Source: DATARH01 sp963712835
GTDB taxonomy: Bacteria > Pseudomonadota > Alphaproteobacteria > ATCC43930 > CGMCC-115725
Direction of reading: 5' to 3'
Assembly: GCA_963712835.1 (NCBI GenBank)
Contig: CAVQJJ010000019.1
Location: 62,001-126,000 of the forward strand
Length of the DNA stretch: 64,000 nt
In this document: positions 53,319 to 63,352 of the stretch, piece by piece
Position numbering within the stretch: the stretch's first letter is position 1
Layout: each line of letters begins with the position of its first letter
The notes under the pieces: model-generated
Told to the model about the DNA's origin: nothing
What the model saw: the letters and a program-made list of their open reading frames with translations, nothing else
Databases searched by the model: none
Program-made: the position numbers and the translations under genes

Positions 53319-54053
53319 CTAGGCCCGCGACACCGTGTCGGCGAGGTCGCCGGCGTTGACCACTTCTCCGTTGCCCGTGCAGTCGTCGAGAGCGAGTTGC
53401 ACGAAGGCCTCGGCCACGGTCTCGGGCGGCGGCAGGTTCATCGGATCCTCGCCGGGAAAGACGCGCGCCCGCAGCCGCGTGCGCACCACACCCGGTCCGA
53501 TCAGATTGGCGCGGACATTGGTGTTTTCGCATTCGGCGGCGTAGGTTTTCACCAGCACGTCGAGCGCGGCCTTGCTCGCCGCATAAGGGCCCCAATAGGC
53601 GCGCGGATTGCGGGCGATGCCGCTGGTTACAAAGATCGCCCGGCCGTGCGGCGCGGCGCGCAGCAGCGGGTCCATCGCCCGGATCAGCCGCCAATTGGCG
53701 GTGAGGTTGAGGTCGATGACCTCCTGCCAGAGCTTCGGGTCGATATGGCCGAGCGGCGAGAAAGTGCCGAACTCGGCGGCGTTGCCGACCAGGATGTCGA
53801 GCCGTTCGAAGCGCTGGTAGATCGCGCCGGCGAGTTCGTCGATCTTGACGAAATCGCGCAGGTCAAGCGGCACCAGCGTCGCGGCGCCGCCTGCCGCGCG
53901 GATTTTGTCGTCGACCTCTTCCAGCCCACCGACCGTGCGCGCCGCCAGCACAAGATGCGCGCCTTCCGCCGCATAGCGCTCGGCAACAGCGGCGCCGATC
54001 CCGCGCGACGCGCCGGTGACGAGGGCGACCTTGCCGGCGAGCCTTCCTGCCAT
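53319..54053 (-). CDS. SDR family oxidoreductase
   Basis: A 244-residue NAD(P)-dependent short-chain dehydrogenase. TGASRGIG (cofactor loop), NAAEF (in place of NNAG), a Ser in FVTSGIARN and YAASKAALD with Tyr and Lys are visible. Substrate unknown. In many alphaproteobacteria this SDR follows purF; here two transporters lie between. Its ATG and the stop of the upstream MHS transporter share one base (TGATG), so translation is coupled. Confidence 0.9.
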   Translation of the reverse strand: MAGRLAGKVALVTGASRGIGAAVAERYAAEGAHLVLAARTVGGLEEVDDKIRAAGGAATLVPLDLRDFVKIDELAGAIYQRFERLDILVGNAAEFGTFSPLGHIDPKLWQEVIDLNLTANWRLIRAMDPLLRAAPHGRAIFVTSGIARNPRAYWGPYAASKAALDVLVKTYAAECENTNVRANLIGPGVVRTRLRARVFPGEDPMNLPPPETVAEAFVQLALDDCTGNGEVVNAGDLADTVSRA

Positions 54054-55369
54054 CAGGCCGAGGATACTACCAGCTTCGGCTGAACGCTGCGCGCGGTTCG
54101 CCGCCGGACGAACCACAAAGCGACGCCGCTGAGGAAGGCGGTCGCGACGAGGTAGTAGCTCGGCGACAGCGGATCGCCGGTCTCTCTGATCAGCCAGGTG
54201 GCGATAAACGGCGCGAAGCCGCCGAAAATCGTTACCGCCGTGCTGAAGCTCAGCGACACGCCGACTGCCCTGACCGCGACCGGGAATTGCTCGCCCAGCA
54301 TCGAAGGGAGCACGCCGCTATACCCGGCCTTGAGCAATTGCAGCCAAGAGCAGGCGATAATGCATGCCACCAGCGTCGGCCAAGCCGACATTAGGAAAAA
54401 GGCCGGCCAGGAGGTGAAGAAAAACAGCCAGGCGGTGACGACCATGAGGCGCGGCCGAAACGCCATCTTGTCCGACCAATGGCCGAAGATCGGACAGAAG
54501 AGCGCCAGCACAAGCCCGCCGATGAGGGTGGCGATAAAGCCGGTATAGGCCGGGAGATGCAGCGTCTTCTGTCCGTAGGTCGGGATGTAGGCCAGGATGT
54601 AAAACGAGCTGTTCGAGATGATCGAGGCGCCGAGCGACAACAGCACGGGCAGCGGATACTTGGTCAGCAGCTCGCGGATCGGCATCGCTTCCGGCTGTTC
54701 TGCCTCGATGAATTCCTGCGTTTCGGAAAGCTTCCAGCGGATGTAGAACCCGGCCGGCCCGACCAGCATCCCGAAGAAATAGGGAAGCCGCCATCCCCAG
54801 CTGAGCAGCTGGTCGTGGGTCAGAAGCGTGGTCAACGCGATCCCGAACAGCGAAGCCAGGGCGGTGATCATGCCGGCTATGGAAAACTGCCAGCTGGCTG
54901 CGAAACCGCGGCGGCTCGAGCCATGCTCGGCCAGAAAGGCGACGGACGTGCCGAATTCGCCACCCACCGAAAGCCCCTGAAGCAGGCGGGCCAAGGTGAT
55001 GAAGACCGGAGCGGCGATGCCGATCGCCGCGTAGCTCGGCGTCACCGCCATCAGCGTCGTGCCGACCGTCATCAACGCGATTGACAACGTCAGCCCGGAT
55101 TTGCGGCCGTGCCGGTCCGTGTAGGAGCCGATGAGGATCGCGCCCAGCGGCCGCACGAGATAAGCTAAGCCGAACGCCCCGAAGGTCACGAGCAGCGATA
55201 CGGTGGGATCGCTGGTGGGGAAGAAGACCTGGGAAATCGTCACCGCGAGAAAGCCGTAGACGACGAAGTCGAACCATTCGAGGACGTTGCCGATGACCGC
55301 CGCGATCACCACTCGCTTGAGCGAGCTGGGCGGCGGAGATGTGCTAGCGCTTTCCGCGTACGAAGACAT
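54053..55369 (-). CDS. MFS transporter, metabolite:H+ symporter (MHS) family, 1
   Basis: A 438-residue, 12-helix transporter of the MHS group (like ProP, citrate or alpha-ketoglutarate permeases): GNVLEWFDFVVYGFLAVTI at helix 1, the D-R-x-G-R-K loop (YTDRHGRKSGL), LLQGLSVGGEFGTSVAFLAEH at helix 4-5. Such proteins take up organic acids or betaines with protons. The substrate cannot be read. It is coupled to the SDR gene downstream and lies 82 bp after a second MHS gene of the same strand. Confidence 0.92.
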   Translation of the reverse strand: MSSYAESASTSPPPSSLKRVVIAAVIGNVLEWFDFVVYGFLAVTISQVFFPTSDPTVSLLVTFGAFGLAYLVRPLGAILIGSYTDRHGRKSGLTLSIALMTVGTTLMAVTPSYAAIGIAAPVFITLARLLQGLSVGGEFGTSVAFLAEHGSSRRGFAASWQFSIAGMITALASLFGIALTTLLTHDQLLSWGWRLPYFFGMLVGPAGFYIRWKLSETQEFIEAEQPEAMPIRELLTKYPLPVLLSLGASIISNSSFYILAYIPTYGQKTLHLPAYTGFIATLIGGLVLALFCPIFGHWSDKMAFRPRLMVVTAWLFFFTSWPAFFLMSAWPTLVACIIACSWLQLLKAGYSGVLPSMLGEQFPVAVRAVGVSLSFSTAVTIFGGFAPFIATWLIRETGDPLSPSYYLVATAFLSGVALWFVRRRTARSVQPKLVVSSA

Positions 55370-55451
55370 TGCCTGCTCCTGTTCGTGTCGGCCTTATGAA
55401 TGGCCTCGAACAGATTAGCGGCAGAGAAGCGGCGTTAAAAGCGGCGTGCGC

Positions 55452-56726
55452 TCAGGCCGAGCGGCGGCGGATGGCCAGGAGCGCGAAGAGGCTGAGGACG
55501 GCGGTCGCCATCAGATAAAAGCTCGGCGACAGCGGGTCGCCGGTCTGGGCGATCAGCCAGGTTGCGAAGAACGGCGCGAACCCGCCGAAGATCGTCACTG
55601 AGATACTGTAGCTGAAGGCGATACCGACGGCGCGGGTCTCGACCGGGAACTGCTCCGACATCAGCGACGGCAGCACGCCGCTATACCCGCCCTTGACAAG
55701 GTTGAGCCAGCCCACCGCGAACACCGCGGTGACGACCGAGGGGTACGCCACCATCAGCCAGAACACCGGGTACGATGTCACCAGGAACAGCAGCGCCATC
55801 CACAACATGATCCCTGGCCGGTCGGTCTTGTCCGACCAATGCCCGGCGAGCAAGGAAAACACCGTCAGCACCGCACCGCCGACCAAGGTCGCAATGAACC
55901 CGGTCGAGGGATGCAGGTGCAGCGTCTTGATCGCGTAGGTCGGGATGTAGAGCAGCAGATAATAGGACGCGTTCGAGACCACCGAGGCGCCGAGCGCCAA
56001 AATGACCTGCAGCGGCTGAGTCGCCAGCAGCGTGCGGATTGGCAGGCTGTGCGGCTTTGCCTCGGCGAATTCCTTGGTCTCGACGACCTTCGAGCGGATG
56101 TAAAGCCCGGCCGGACCGACGAGAAGTCCGAATAGGTAGGGGATGCGCCAGCCCCAGTCGACCAGCTCTTCATGCGACAGCTTGGTGGTGAGGACGATGC
56201 CGAACAGCGCGACGACGATCGAGACGAGGCCGGTGCTGGCCCACTGCCAGCTCGCGCTGTATCCCCGGCGCCTGCCGCCGTGCTCGACAAGAAAAGCGAC
56301 CGCGCTGCCGAACTCGCCACCGACCGAGAACCCCTGCAGCACGCGCGCGAGCATGATGATCGCCGGCGCCGCGAGGCCGATCGTCGCGTAGCCCGGCGTC
56401 ACCACCATCAGCGTGGTGCCGATCATCATCAGCCCGATCGAGAGGGTGAGCCCGGCCTTGCGGCCGTGCTTGTCGGTATAGGTGCCGATCACCGCCGCGC
56501 CAAGCGGCCGCATCAGATAGGACAAACCGAACGTGCCAAAGGTGATGAGCAGCGACACCGTCGGGTTCTGCGCGGGGAAGAACACCTCGGCGATTGTCAC
56601 GGCGAAATAGCCGTAGACGAGGAAGTCGAACCATTCGAGGACGTTACCGACAGTCGCCGCGACGATGACTTTGGTCAACGCTTCCTCGCGCGGCAGACCG
56701 CCGGTCAGCGCGGTATCGGCAGGCAT
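55452..56726 (-). CDS. MFS transporter, metabolite:H+ symporter (MHS) family, 2
   Basis: A 424-residue paralogue of the downstream transporter, with GNVLEWFDFLVYGYFAVTI, YTDKHGRKAGL and VLQGFSVGGEFGSAVAFLVEH. The two are recognisably similar along the whole length and probably arose by tandem duplication. It starts 43 bp after purF ends, so it could be read from the purF transcript. Confidence 0.92.
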   Translation of the reverse strand: MPADTALTGGLPREEALTKVIVAATVGNVLEWFDFLVYGYFAVTIAEVFFPAQNPTVSLLITFGTFGLSYLMRPLGAAVIGTYTDKHGRKAGLTLSIGLMMIGTTLMVVTPGYATIGLAAPAIIMLARVLQGFSVGGEFGSAVAFLVEHGGRRRGYSASWQWASTGLVSIVVALFGIVLTTKLSHEELVDWGWRIPYLFGLLVGPAGLYIRSKVVETKEFAEAKPHSLPIRTLLATQPLQVILALGASVVSNASYYLLLYIPTYAIKTLHLHPSTGFIATLVGGAVLTVFSLLAGHWSDKTDRPGIMLWMALLFLVTSYPVFWLMVAYPSVVTAVFAVGWLNLVKGGYSGVLPSLMSEQFPVETRAVGIAFSYSISVTIFGGFAPFFATWLIAQTGDPLSPSFYLMATAVLSLFALLAIRRRSA

Positions 56727-56769
56727 TTCGCTATCCCTGAGATATCGGTTTCAGTTTCTCGTGAGCGGA

Positions 56770-58218
56770 TCAGGCCGGCGCGAGCAGCGACAGCTGTACC
56801 GATACCTTGCCGTCGTCGGCGTCGACCAGCGGGATGGGGTAGTCGCCAGTAAAGCAGGCGTCGCAAAAGCGCGGCGCTTGGTCGTCGCGGCCCGCCATGC
56901 TCGTCGCCCGGTAGAGCCCGTCGATCGAGATGAAGGCGAGGCTGTCGACGCCAATATGGCGGGCCATCGCGTCGACATTCATGTTCGAGGCAAGCAGCTG
57001 GTCGCGGTCGGGCGTGGCGATGCCGTAGAAGCACGGGTGAGTCGTCGGCGGGCTCGAAATCCGCATATGGACTTCGCTCGCGCCGGCATTGCGGACCATG
57101 TCGACGATCTTGATCGAGGTGGTGCCGCGCACGATCGAATCGTCGACCAGGATAACCCGCTTGCCCTTGAGGTTGCGGTTGGCGTTGTGCTTGAGGCGCA
57201 CTCCGAGATGGCGGATCTGGTCGGTCGGCTCGATGAAGGTGCGGCCGACATAGTGGTTGCGGATGATGCCGAGCTCGAACGGCAGCCCCAATTCCTGGGA
57301 ATAGCCAAGCGCCGCCGGCACCCCGGAATCGGGCACCGGCACGACGATGTCGGCATCGACGCCGCTCTCGCGTGCCAGCTCCTGACCGATGCGTTTGCGC
57401 ACCTCATAGACGCTCTGGCCCTCGACGACGCTGTCGGGTCGGGCGAAATAGATGTATTCGAAGATGCAGAAGCGCGCGGGCTTCCTGCCGAACGGCTTGA
57501 AGCTGCGCAGCCCTTGCGCGTCGGCGATGACAAGCTCGCCGGGCTCGACGTCGCGGACGAATTCGGCGCCGATGATGTCGAGCGCGCAGGTCTCCGAGGC
57601 GATGATCCAGGCCTCGGCGAGTTGGCCGATGACCAGCGGCCGCACGCCGAGCGGATCGCGCACGCCGATCACCAATTCCTGCGTCAGCGCGGCAAGCGAA
57701 TAAGCGCCCTCGATCTGTTTCAGGCCGTCGACGATGCGGTCGATGATCGTGCCCTGTTCGCTGGTGGCGATCAGGTGGTTGATCACCTCGGTGTCGCTGG
57801 TGGTGTGAAACAGGCTGCCGCGCCGCACCAGCTTCCGGCGCAGCTGGTAGGAGTTGGTCAGGTTGCCGTTGTGGCAGATGGCGATGCCGCCGAATTCGAT
57901 CTCGAAGAACAACGGCTGGACGTTGCGCATCGCCACCTCGCCGGTGGTCGCATAGCGCACATGGCCGATCGCGGAGTGCCCGCGCAGCTTGGCCATGGTC
58001 TCCTTGGAGCTGAAATTGTCGCCGACGAGGCCCATGCCGCGATGGGCGCTGAATTGCTCGCCGTCATAAGCGACGATGCCCGCCGCTTCCTGCCCGCGAT
58101 GCTGCAGCGCGTGCAGGCCGAGCGCAGTCAGGGCCGCCGCGTCGGGGTGGCCGTAGACACCAAAGACCCCGCATTCGTCGTGAAAATGGTCTGCATCGCC
58201 GCAAGAGGGCGTCACCAT
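56770..58218 (-). CDS. purF: Amidophosphoribosyltransferase
   Basis: First committed step of purine synthesis: PRPP plus glutamine to phosphoribosylamine. The 482-residue product has the catalytic Cys at DECGVFGVYG after a propeptide of about 15 residues, a PRPP-binding VILVDDSIVRGTT, and cysteines CIFEYIYFARP and FCDACFTGDYP that fit the Fe4S4-containing Bacillus-type enzyme rather than the E. coli type. It lies 94 bp downstream of cvpA, as in other proteobacteria. Confidence 0.97.
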   Translation of the reverse strand: MVTPSCGDADHFHDECGVFGVYGHPDAAALTALGLHALQHRGQEAAGIVAYDGEQFSAHRGMGLVGDNFSSKETMAKLRGHSAIGHVRYATTGEVAMRNVQPLFFEIEFGGIAICHNGNLTNSYQLRRKLVRRGSLFHTTSDTEVINHLIATSEQGTIIDRIVDGLKQIEGAYSLAALTQELVIGVRDPLGVRPLVIGQLAEAWIIASETCALDIIGAEFVRDVEPGELVIADAQGLRSFKPFGRKPARFCIFEYIYFARPDSVVEGQSVYEVRKRIGQELARESGVDADIVVPVPDSGVPAALGYSQELGLPFELGIIRNHYVGRTFIEPTDQIRHLGVRLKHNANRNLKGKRVILVDDSIVRGTTSIKIVDMVRNAGASEVHMRISSPPTTHPCFYGIATPDRDQLLASNMNVDAMARHIGVDSLAFISIDGLYRATSMAGRDDQAPRFCDACFTGDYPIPLVDADDGKVSVQLSLLAPA

Positions 58219-58312
58219 GCACGATCCTCGCTGGAGCTTGGCCGGCCTAAAGAATATGGGGTCTTATTGCCTTTGTTGCCAGTGCGTGACAAGCGTGACA
58301 AGTCCTCGCACC

Positions 58313-58978
58313 TCAGTGTTGGTTGCTGATGAGCCGGTCGAGTTCGCGCTGCGAGCTCTGGTTGTACGTCGGGGCGGCCGGTTGCTGCTGATCCGGCGCG
58401 GCGGGCGGCGCGGTGGGGGTGCTGAGCGCACGCATCGCTTTCTCCGCCTCGGCGGCCGGCGACACGGTGTGGATGACGTCGTCGGCGGCCGCGGCGCTCT
58501 TCACGCGCCACTGGTCGGGCAGAAAGCCGCGAATCAGGTTGGCGCCCTGCTCGAGATAGGGTGCGCTCTTCGCGTCGCGCAGCCATTGCGGCCGGTCGTT
58601 CGGCTGCACCATGTCGAGCATCAGGTAGGCGAGGCTCAGGATGAACGCGCCACGCAGCAGCCCGAACACGAAGCCGAGGGTGCGATCGATCGGCGACAGC
58701 CCGGTCGACCGCACGGCGCGCGCGGCGATCCCGGTGACGACCGTCAGGACGATCAGGCAGACGATAAACGTCCCGGCGATGCCGATCAGCCCCGATAGCA
58801 GCGGGTTGTGCACCATTGGCTCGACCGCCGCTTCGACATTCGCATAGATGTAGAAGGTGATAAACGCGGCGCCGACCCAGGCGACGATCGACAGTGCCTC
58901 GCGCACGAAGCCACGCGCGAAGGCAAAGATCGCTGACAGGCCGAGGACCGCGACGACGCCGAGATCGAGCGGATTCAC
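58313..58978 (-). CDS. cvpA: CvpA family inner-membrane protein
   Basis: A 221-residue protein with four membrane helices (LGVVAVLGLSAIFAFARGF, SIVAWVGAAFITFYIYAN, LIGIAGTFIVCLIVLTVV, LGFVFGLLRGAFILSLAYL) and the RSTGLSPIDRTLGFVFG segment of the family, then a disordered Pro-rich tail. CvpA is needed for colicin V export and purF operon function in E. coli; the molecular role is unclear. GTG 58978 lies 8 bases after GAGGAT. It follows radA by 10 bp. Confidence 0.93.
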   Translation of the reverse strand: MNPLDLGVVAVLGLSAIFAFARGFVREALSIVAWVGAAFITFYIYANVEAAVEPMVHNPLLSGLIGIAGTFIVCLIVLTVVTGIAARAVRSTGLSPIDRTLGFVFGLLRGAFILSLAYLMLDMVQPNDRPQWLRDAKSAPYLEQGANLIRGFLPDQWRVKSAAAADDVIHTVSPAAEAEKAMRALSTPTAPPAAPDQQQPAAPTYNQSSQRELDRLISNQH

Positions 58979-58988
58979 GCCGTGATCC

Positions 58989-60428
<1,440 letters not shown>

Positions 60429-60440
60429 GGAGCCCGGACC

Positions 60441-60575
60441 AGGGAATCCCTCTCCGCCCATTGGCGGGAGAGGAGGGCCGTCGCGGAGCGGCGGTCGGGT
60501 GAGGCGGGCAGGCGGCGGCGCTTCTGGAATCCCCCGCCTCACCCCGACCCTCTCCACCCCCAAGGGTGGAGAGGG
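60441..60575. repeat. Composite REP-like repeat between mlaF and radA
   Basis: Three nested inverted repeats: an imperfect one around CCTCTCCGCC/GGCGGGAGAGG (60449-60473), a 16/17-bp one GGTCGGGTGAGGCGGG (60493-60508) against 60533-60549, and a perfect 12-bp hairpin CCCTCTCCACCC/GGGTGGAGAGGG (60548-60559, 60564-60575) with a CCAA loop. This CTCTCC...GGAGAG unit is widespread in proteobacterial intergenic DNA. Confidence 0.65.
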
Positions 60576-60602
60576 AGTGAAATTTGGCGGACGGAAGGCG
60601 GC

Positions 60603-61400
60603 TCATATCGCCCGCACCTCCATCTGGATCGGCCCCACGGCGCGGCCGTTGACGAACTGCTCGACAAACGGGTTGCCGGAATCGTCAATCTCGACGGCCG
60701 GACCCTGCCATACGATCTTGCCTTTGTGCAGCATGGCGATGCGATCGCCGATCTTGCGCGCGCTGACCATGTCGTGGGTGATCGACACGGCGGTGGCGCC
60801 GACCTCGCGCACGCATTTGATGATGAGGTCGTTGATGACGTCGGCCATGATCGGGTCGAGCCCGGTGGTCGGCTCGTCGAAGAAGATGATTTCGGGCTCG
60901 GCGGCGATCGCCCGGGCCAGCGCGACGCGCTTTTGCATGCCGCCCGACAGCTCGGCCGGGCGCAGTTCGCCGACCTCGGCTCCGAGTCCGACCGCGGCCA
61001 GTTTTTCGAATGCGATCTGCCGTGCCCTGGCTCGCTCCATCCCCCGGCCCTGGATCAGCCCGAACGCCACATTCTCCCATACGTGCAGTGAGTCGAACAG
61101 GGCGGCGCCCTGGAACAGCATGCCGAACTTGTTCATCAGCGCGGTACGGCGGGCGCGCTTCATGCCGACGGTTTCGGCGCCATCGATGCGGATCGAGCCC
61201 AATTCGGGGTGCAGGAGGCCGAGGATGCATTTGACCAAGACCGACTTGCCGGTGCCCGAGCCGCCGATGATGACGAGGCTTTCACCGACCCCGCAGTCGA
61301 TGTCGATGCCGTCGAGCACGCATTTCGATCCGAACGATTTTTCGAGACCACGGACGGAGATTTTCGGCGCGGCGCCGGCGGAGGTACGAGCGTCGTTCAT
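60603..61400 (-). CDS. mlaF: Phospholipid/ sterol-type ABC transporter ATPase MlaF
   Basis: A 265-residue ATPase: Walker A GGSGTGKSVLVK, signature LSGGMQKRVALARA, Walker B IIFFDEPTTGLDP, switch His in VSITHDM. MlaF with MlaE drives lipid transport between the membranes and keeps outer-membrane asymmetry. It overlaps mlaE by 4 bp. MlaD, MlaC and MlaB are not next to it; the gene is followed by a repeat cluster and radA. Confidence 0.92.
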   Translation of the reverse strand: MNDARTSAGAAPKISVRGLEKSFGSKCVLDGIDIDCGVGESLVIIGGSGTGKSVLVKCILGLLHPELGSIRIDGAETVGMKRARRTALMNKFGMLFQGAALFDSLHVWENVAFGLIQGRGMERARARQIAFEKLAAVGLGAEVGELRPAELSGGMQKRVALARAIAAEPEIIFFDEPTTGLDPIMADVINDLIIKCVREVGATAVSITHDMVSARKIGDRIAMLHKGKIVWQGPAVEIDDSGNPFVEQFVNGRAVGPIQMEVRAI

Positions 61401-62173
61401 CCGCCGAACAGCGCCGCGGTGAGGAGATAATCGGTCACGAGGATCAGGATCGATGCCGACACTACGGCGTAGGTCGTCGCCTGGCCGACCCCCTCGGCGC
61501 CGCCGCGCGATTGATAGCCGCAATAGCACCCCATCAGCGCAACGATAAAGCCGAACACGCCCGCTTTAACCAACCCTGACACGACATCCGACGTCTCGAG
61601 GTGCTGGCTCGTGCTGACCAGATAGCTCTGCACGTTAAAGCCGAGTTTGTAGGTGCTGACGAGGTAGCCGCCGAAAACGCCGATAATGTCGGCGACGACG
61701 ACCAGGAGGGGCATGGTAATGAGCCCGGCCAAGAGGCGCGGCAGCACGAGGTAGCGGTACGGGTCGGTGGACAAGGTCGACAGCGCGTCGATCTGGTCGG
61801 TCACGCGCATCGTGCCGATCTCGGCCGCCATCGCCGCGCCGACCCGGCCGGCGACCATGAGCCCGGCGATCACCGGGCCCAATTCGCGGGTCACCGACAG
61901 CACGACGACGGTCGCCACCGCGCTCTCGGCATTGAAGCGGCTGAACCCGGTATAGGATTGCAGCGCCAGCACCATGCCGGTGAAGAGCGCCGTCAGCCCG
62001 ACGACCGGTAGCGAGTAATAACCCATGTAGACGATCTGGCGCAGGATCAGCCGGGGATAGAAAGGCGGGCTGAAGATGCCCACCAGACCCATCATCGCGA
62101 ACCGGACGAGGCTGCCGGTCGCCGCCAGAAAGCCGAGGAAGGCCGCGCCGACCGATGCCAGAAAGGCGGTCAT
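61397..62173 (-). CDS. mlaE: Lipid ABC transporter permease MlaE
   Basis: A 258-residue, 5-6-helix permease with the MlaE signatures PVVGLTALFTGMVLALQ, TRELGPVIAGLMVAGRVGAA and EIGTMRVTDQIDAL. It forms the membrane core of the Mla lipid transporter. Its ATG overlaps the alr stop by 4 bp and its end overlaps the start of mlaF, so alr-mlaE-mlaF are one coupled unit. Confidence 0.94.
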   Translation of the reverse strand: MTAFLASVGAAFLGFLAATGSLVRFAMMGLVGIFSPPFYPRLILRQIVYMGYYSLPVVGLTALFTGMVLALQSYTGFSRFNAESAVATVVVLSVTRELGPVIAGLMVAGRVGAAMAAEIGTMRVTDQIDALSTLSTDPYRYLVLPRLLAGLITMPLLVVVADIIGVFGGYLVSTYKLGFNVQSYLVSTSQHLETSDVVSGLVKAGVFGFIVALMGCYCGYQSRGGAEGVGQATTYAVVSASILILVTDYLLTAALFGG

Positions 62174-63303
62174 TCGGCGGTCTTACTGTCGCTTGGGGTC
62201 TCGCGGTAAACGCGATGGTGGCGCGTGCCGAGGGCGGTCAACATCTCGTAGCCGATGGTGCCGGCATCGGCGGCGGCGGTATCCACGCCGTAGTGCTCGC
62301 CGATCAGCTCGATCATGTTGCCGGGATAAAGCTCGGTTGCGGGAACCGCCGACACATCGAATGTCGCCAGGTCCATCGACAGTCGGCCGAGCAGCGGGAC
62401 CCGTTTCCCGGCGAGCCAGCCGCAGCCGCGATGGCTCAGCGAACGCAGCCAGCCATCGGCGTAACCTATTGCCGCTGTTGCCAACAATCCCGGCCCGTCC
62501 ATGATGTGCGCGGCACCGTATCCAACCGATTCCCCCCTGTCAATTTTGCGCACCTGGACGATTTTGGCGCGCAGACGAACCACTGGCCGCATTGGGTTGG
62601 CGGCGCCCGGGCATGGGTTTACGCCGTAGAGCGCGGCTCCCGGCCGCACCAGGTCAAAATGGTAGTCGCGGCCGAGGAAGATGCCCGAAGAGGCGGCGAG
62701 GCTCGCCTTGAGGCTAGGCAACTGTTGATGGGCGGCGATAAAGCGCGCGCGCTGCGCGGTGTTGAGCGCGTGATCCGGCGTTTCGGCGCAGGCGAGGTGG
62801 CTGATCAGCATGCTCGCGCCGACCGCCGCGATGAGGTCGAGGCATTGCTCGAATTCGGCCGACGACAGGCCGAGCCGCGACATACCGGTATCGATGTGGA
62901 CGATCGGAAGCTGCTTGTCGGGCGCGGCGACCGTCGTCCATGCCTCGATCTGGCCGGGATCGTTGAGCACCGGGATCAGCCGCGCCGCGGCGAAATCCGC
63001 GGCCGAGCCGGGCAGCGGGCCGTTGAAGACGGCGATTTCAGGTTCCACCCCAAACGCCGCGCGCAACTCCAGCCCCTCGTCGAACGTCGCGACGAAGAAC
63101 TTGCGGCATCCTGCCGCCATCAGCGCGCGTGCGACCGGCACGGCGCCGAGACCGTAGGCATTGGCTTTGACCACGGCGGCGCAGATGGCGGGCGCGGCCG
63201 TGACCGCGAGCAGCCGCCAATTGGCGACGACCGCGCCGAGGTCGATCTCCAGCACGGTTCCAGCGCGTGTCGCGGGGTCTGAGGTCACGGGTTTAGAACA
63301 CAC
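62170..63303 (-). CDS. alr: Alanine racemase
   Basis: Makes D-alanine for peptidoglycan. The 377-residue product has the PLP-binding Lys in VVKANAYGLG, IDTGMSRLG, the RPGAALYGVNP turn and the catalytic Tyr in VGYGAAH. N-terminal extension of about 15 residues before VLEIDLGAVVANWR, with the start at 63303. It follows dnaB by about 50 bp and is coupled to mlaE. Confidence 0.95.
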   Translation of the reverse strand: MCSKPVTSDPATRAGTVLEIDLGAVVANWRLLAVTAAPAICAAVVKANAYGLGAVPVARALMAAGCRKFFVATFDEGLELRAAFGVEPEIAVFNGPLPGSAADFAAARLIPVLNDPGQIEAWTTVAAPDKQLPIVHIDTGMSRLGLSSAEFEQCLDLIAAVGASMLISHLACAETPDHALNTAQRARFIAAHQQLPSLKASLAASSGIFLGRDYHFDLVRPGAALYGVNPCPGAANPMRPVVRLRAKIVQVRKIDRGESVGYGAAHIMDGPGLLATAAIGYADGWLRSLSHRGCGWLAGKRVPLLGRLSMDLATFDVSAVPATELYPGNMIELIGEHYGVDTAAADAGTIGYEMLTALGTRHHRVYRETPSDSKTAE

Positions 63304-63352
63304 CCAACGGCCCTATTTCGCCATGGCCGGACCTGTATCGCAGCCATTTATC

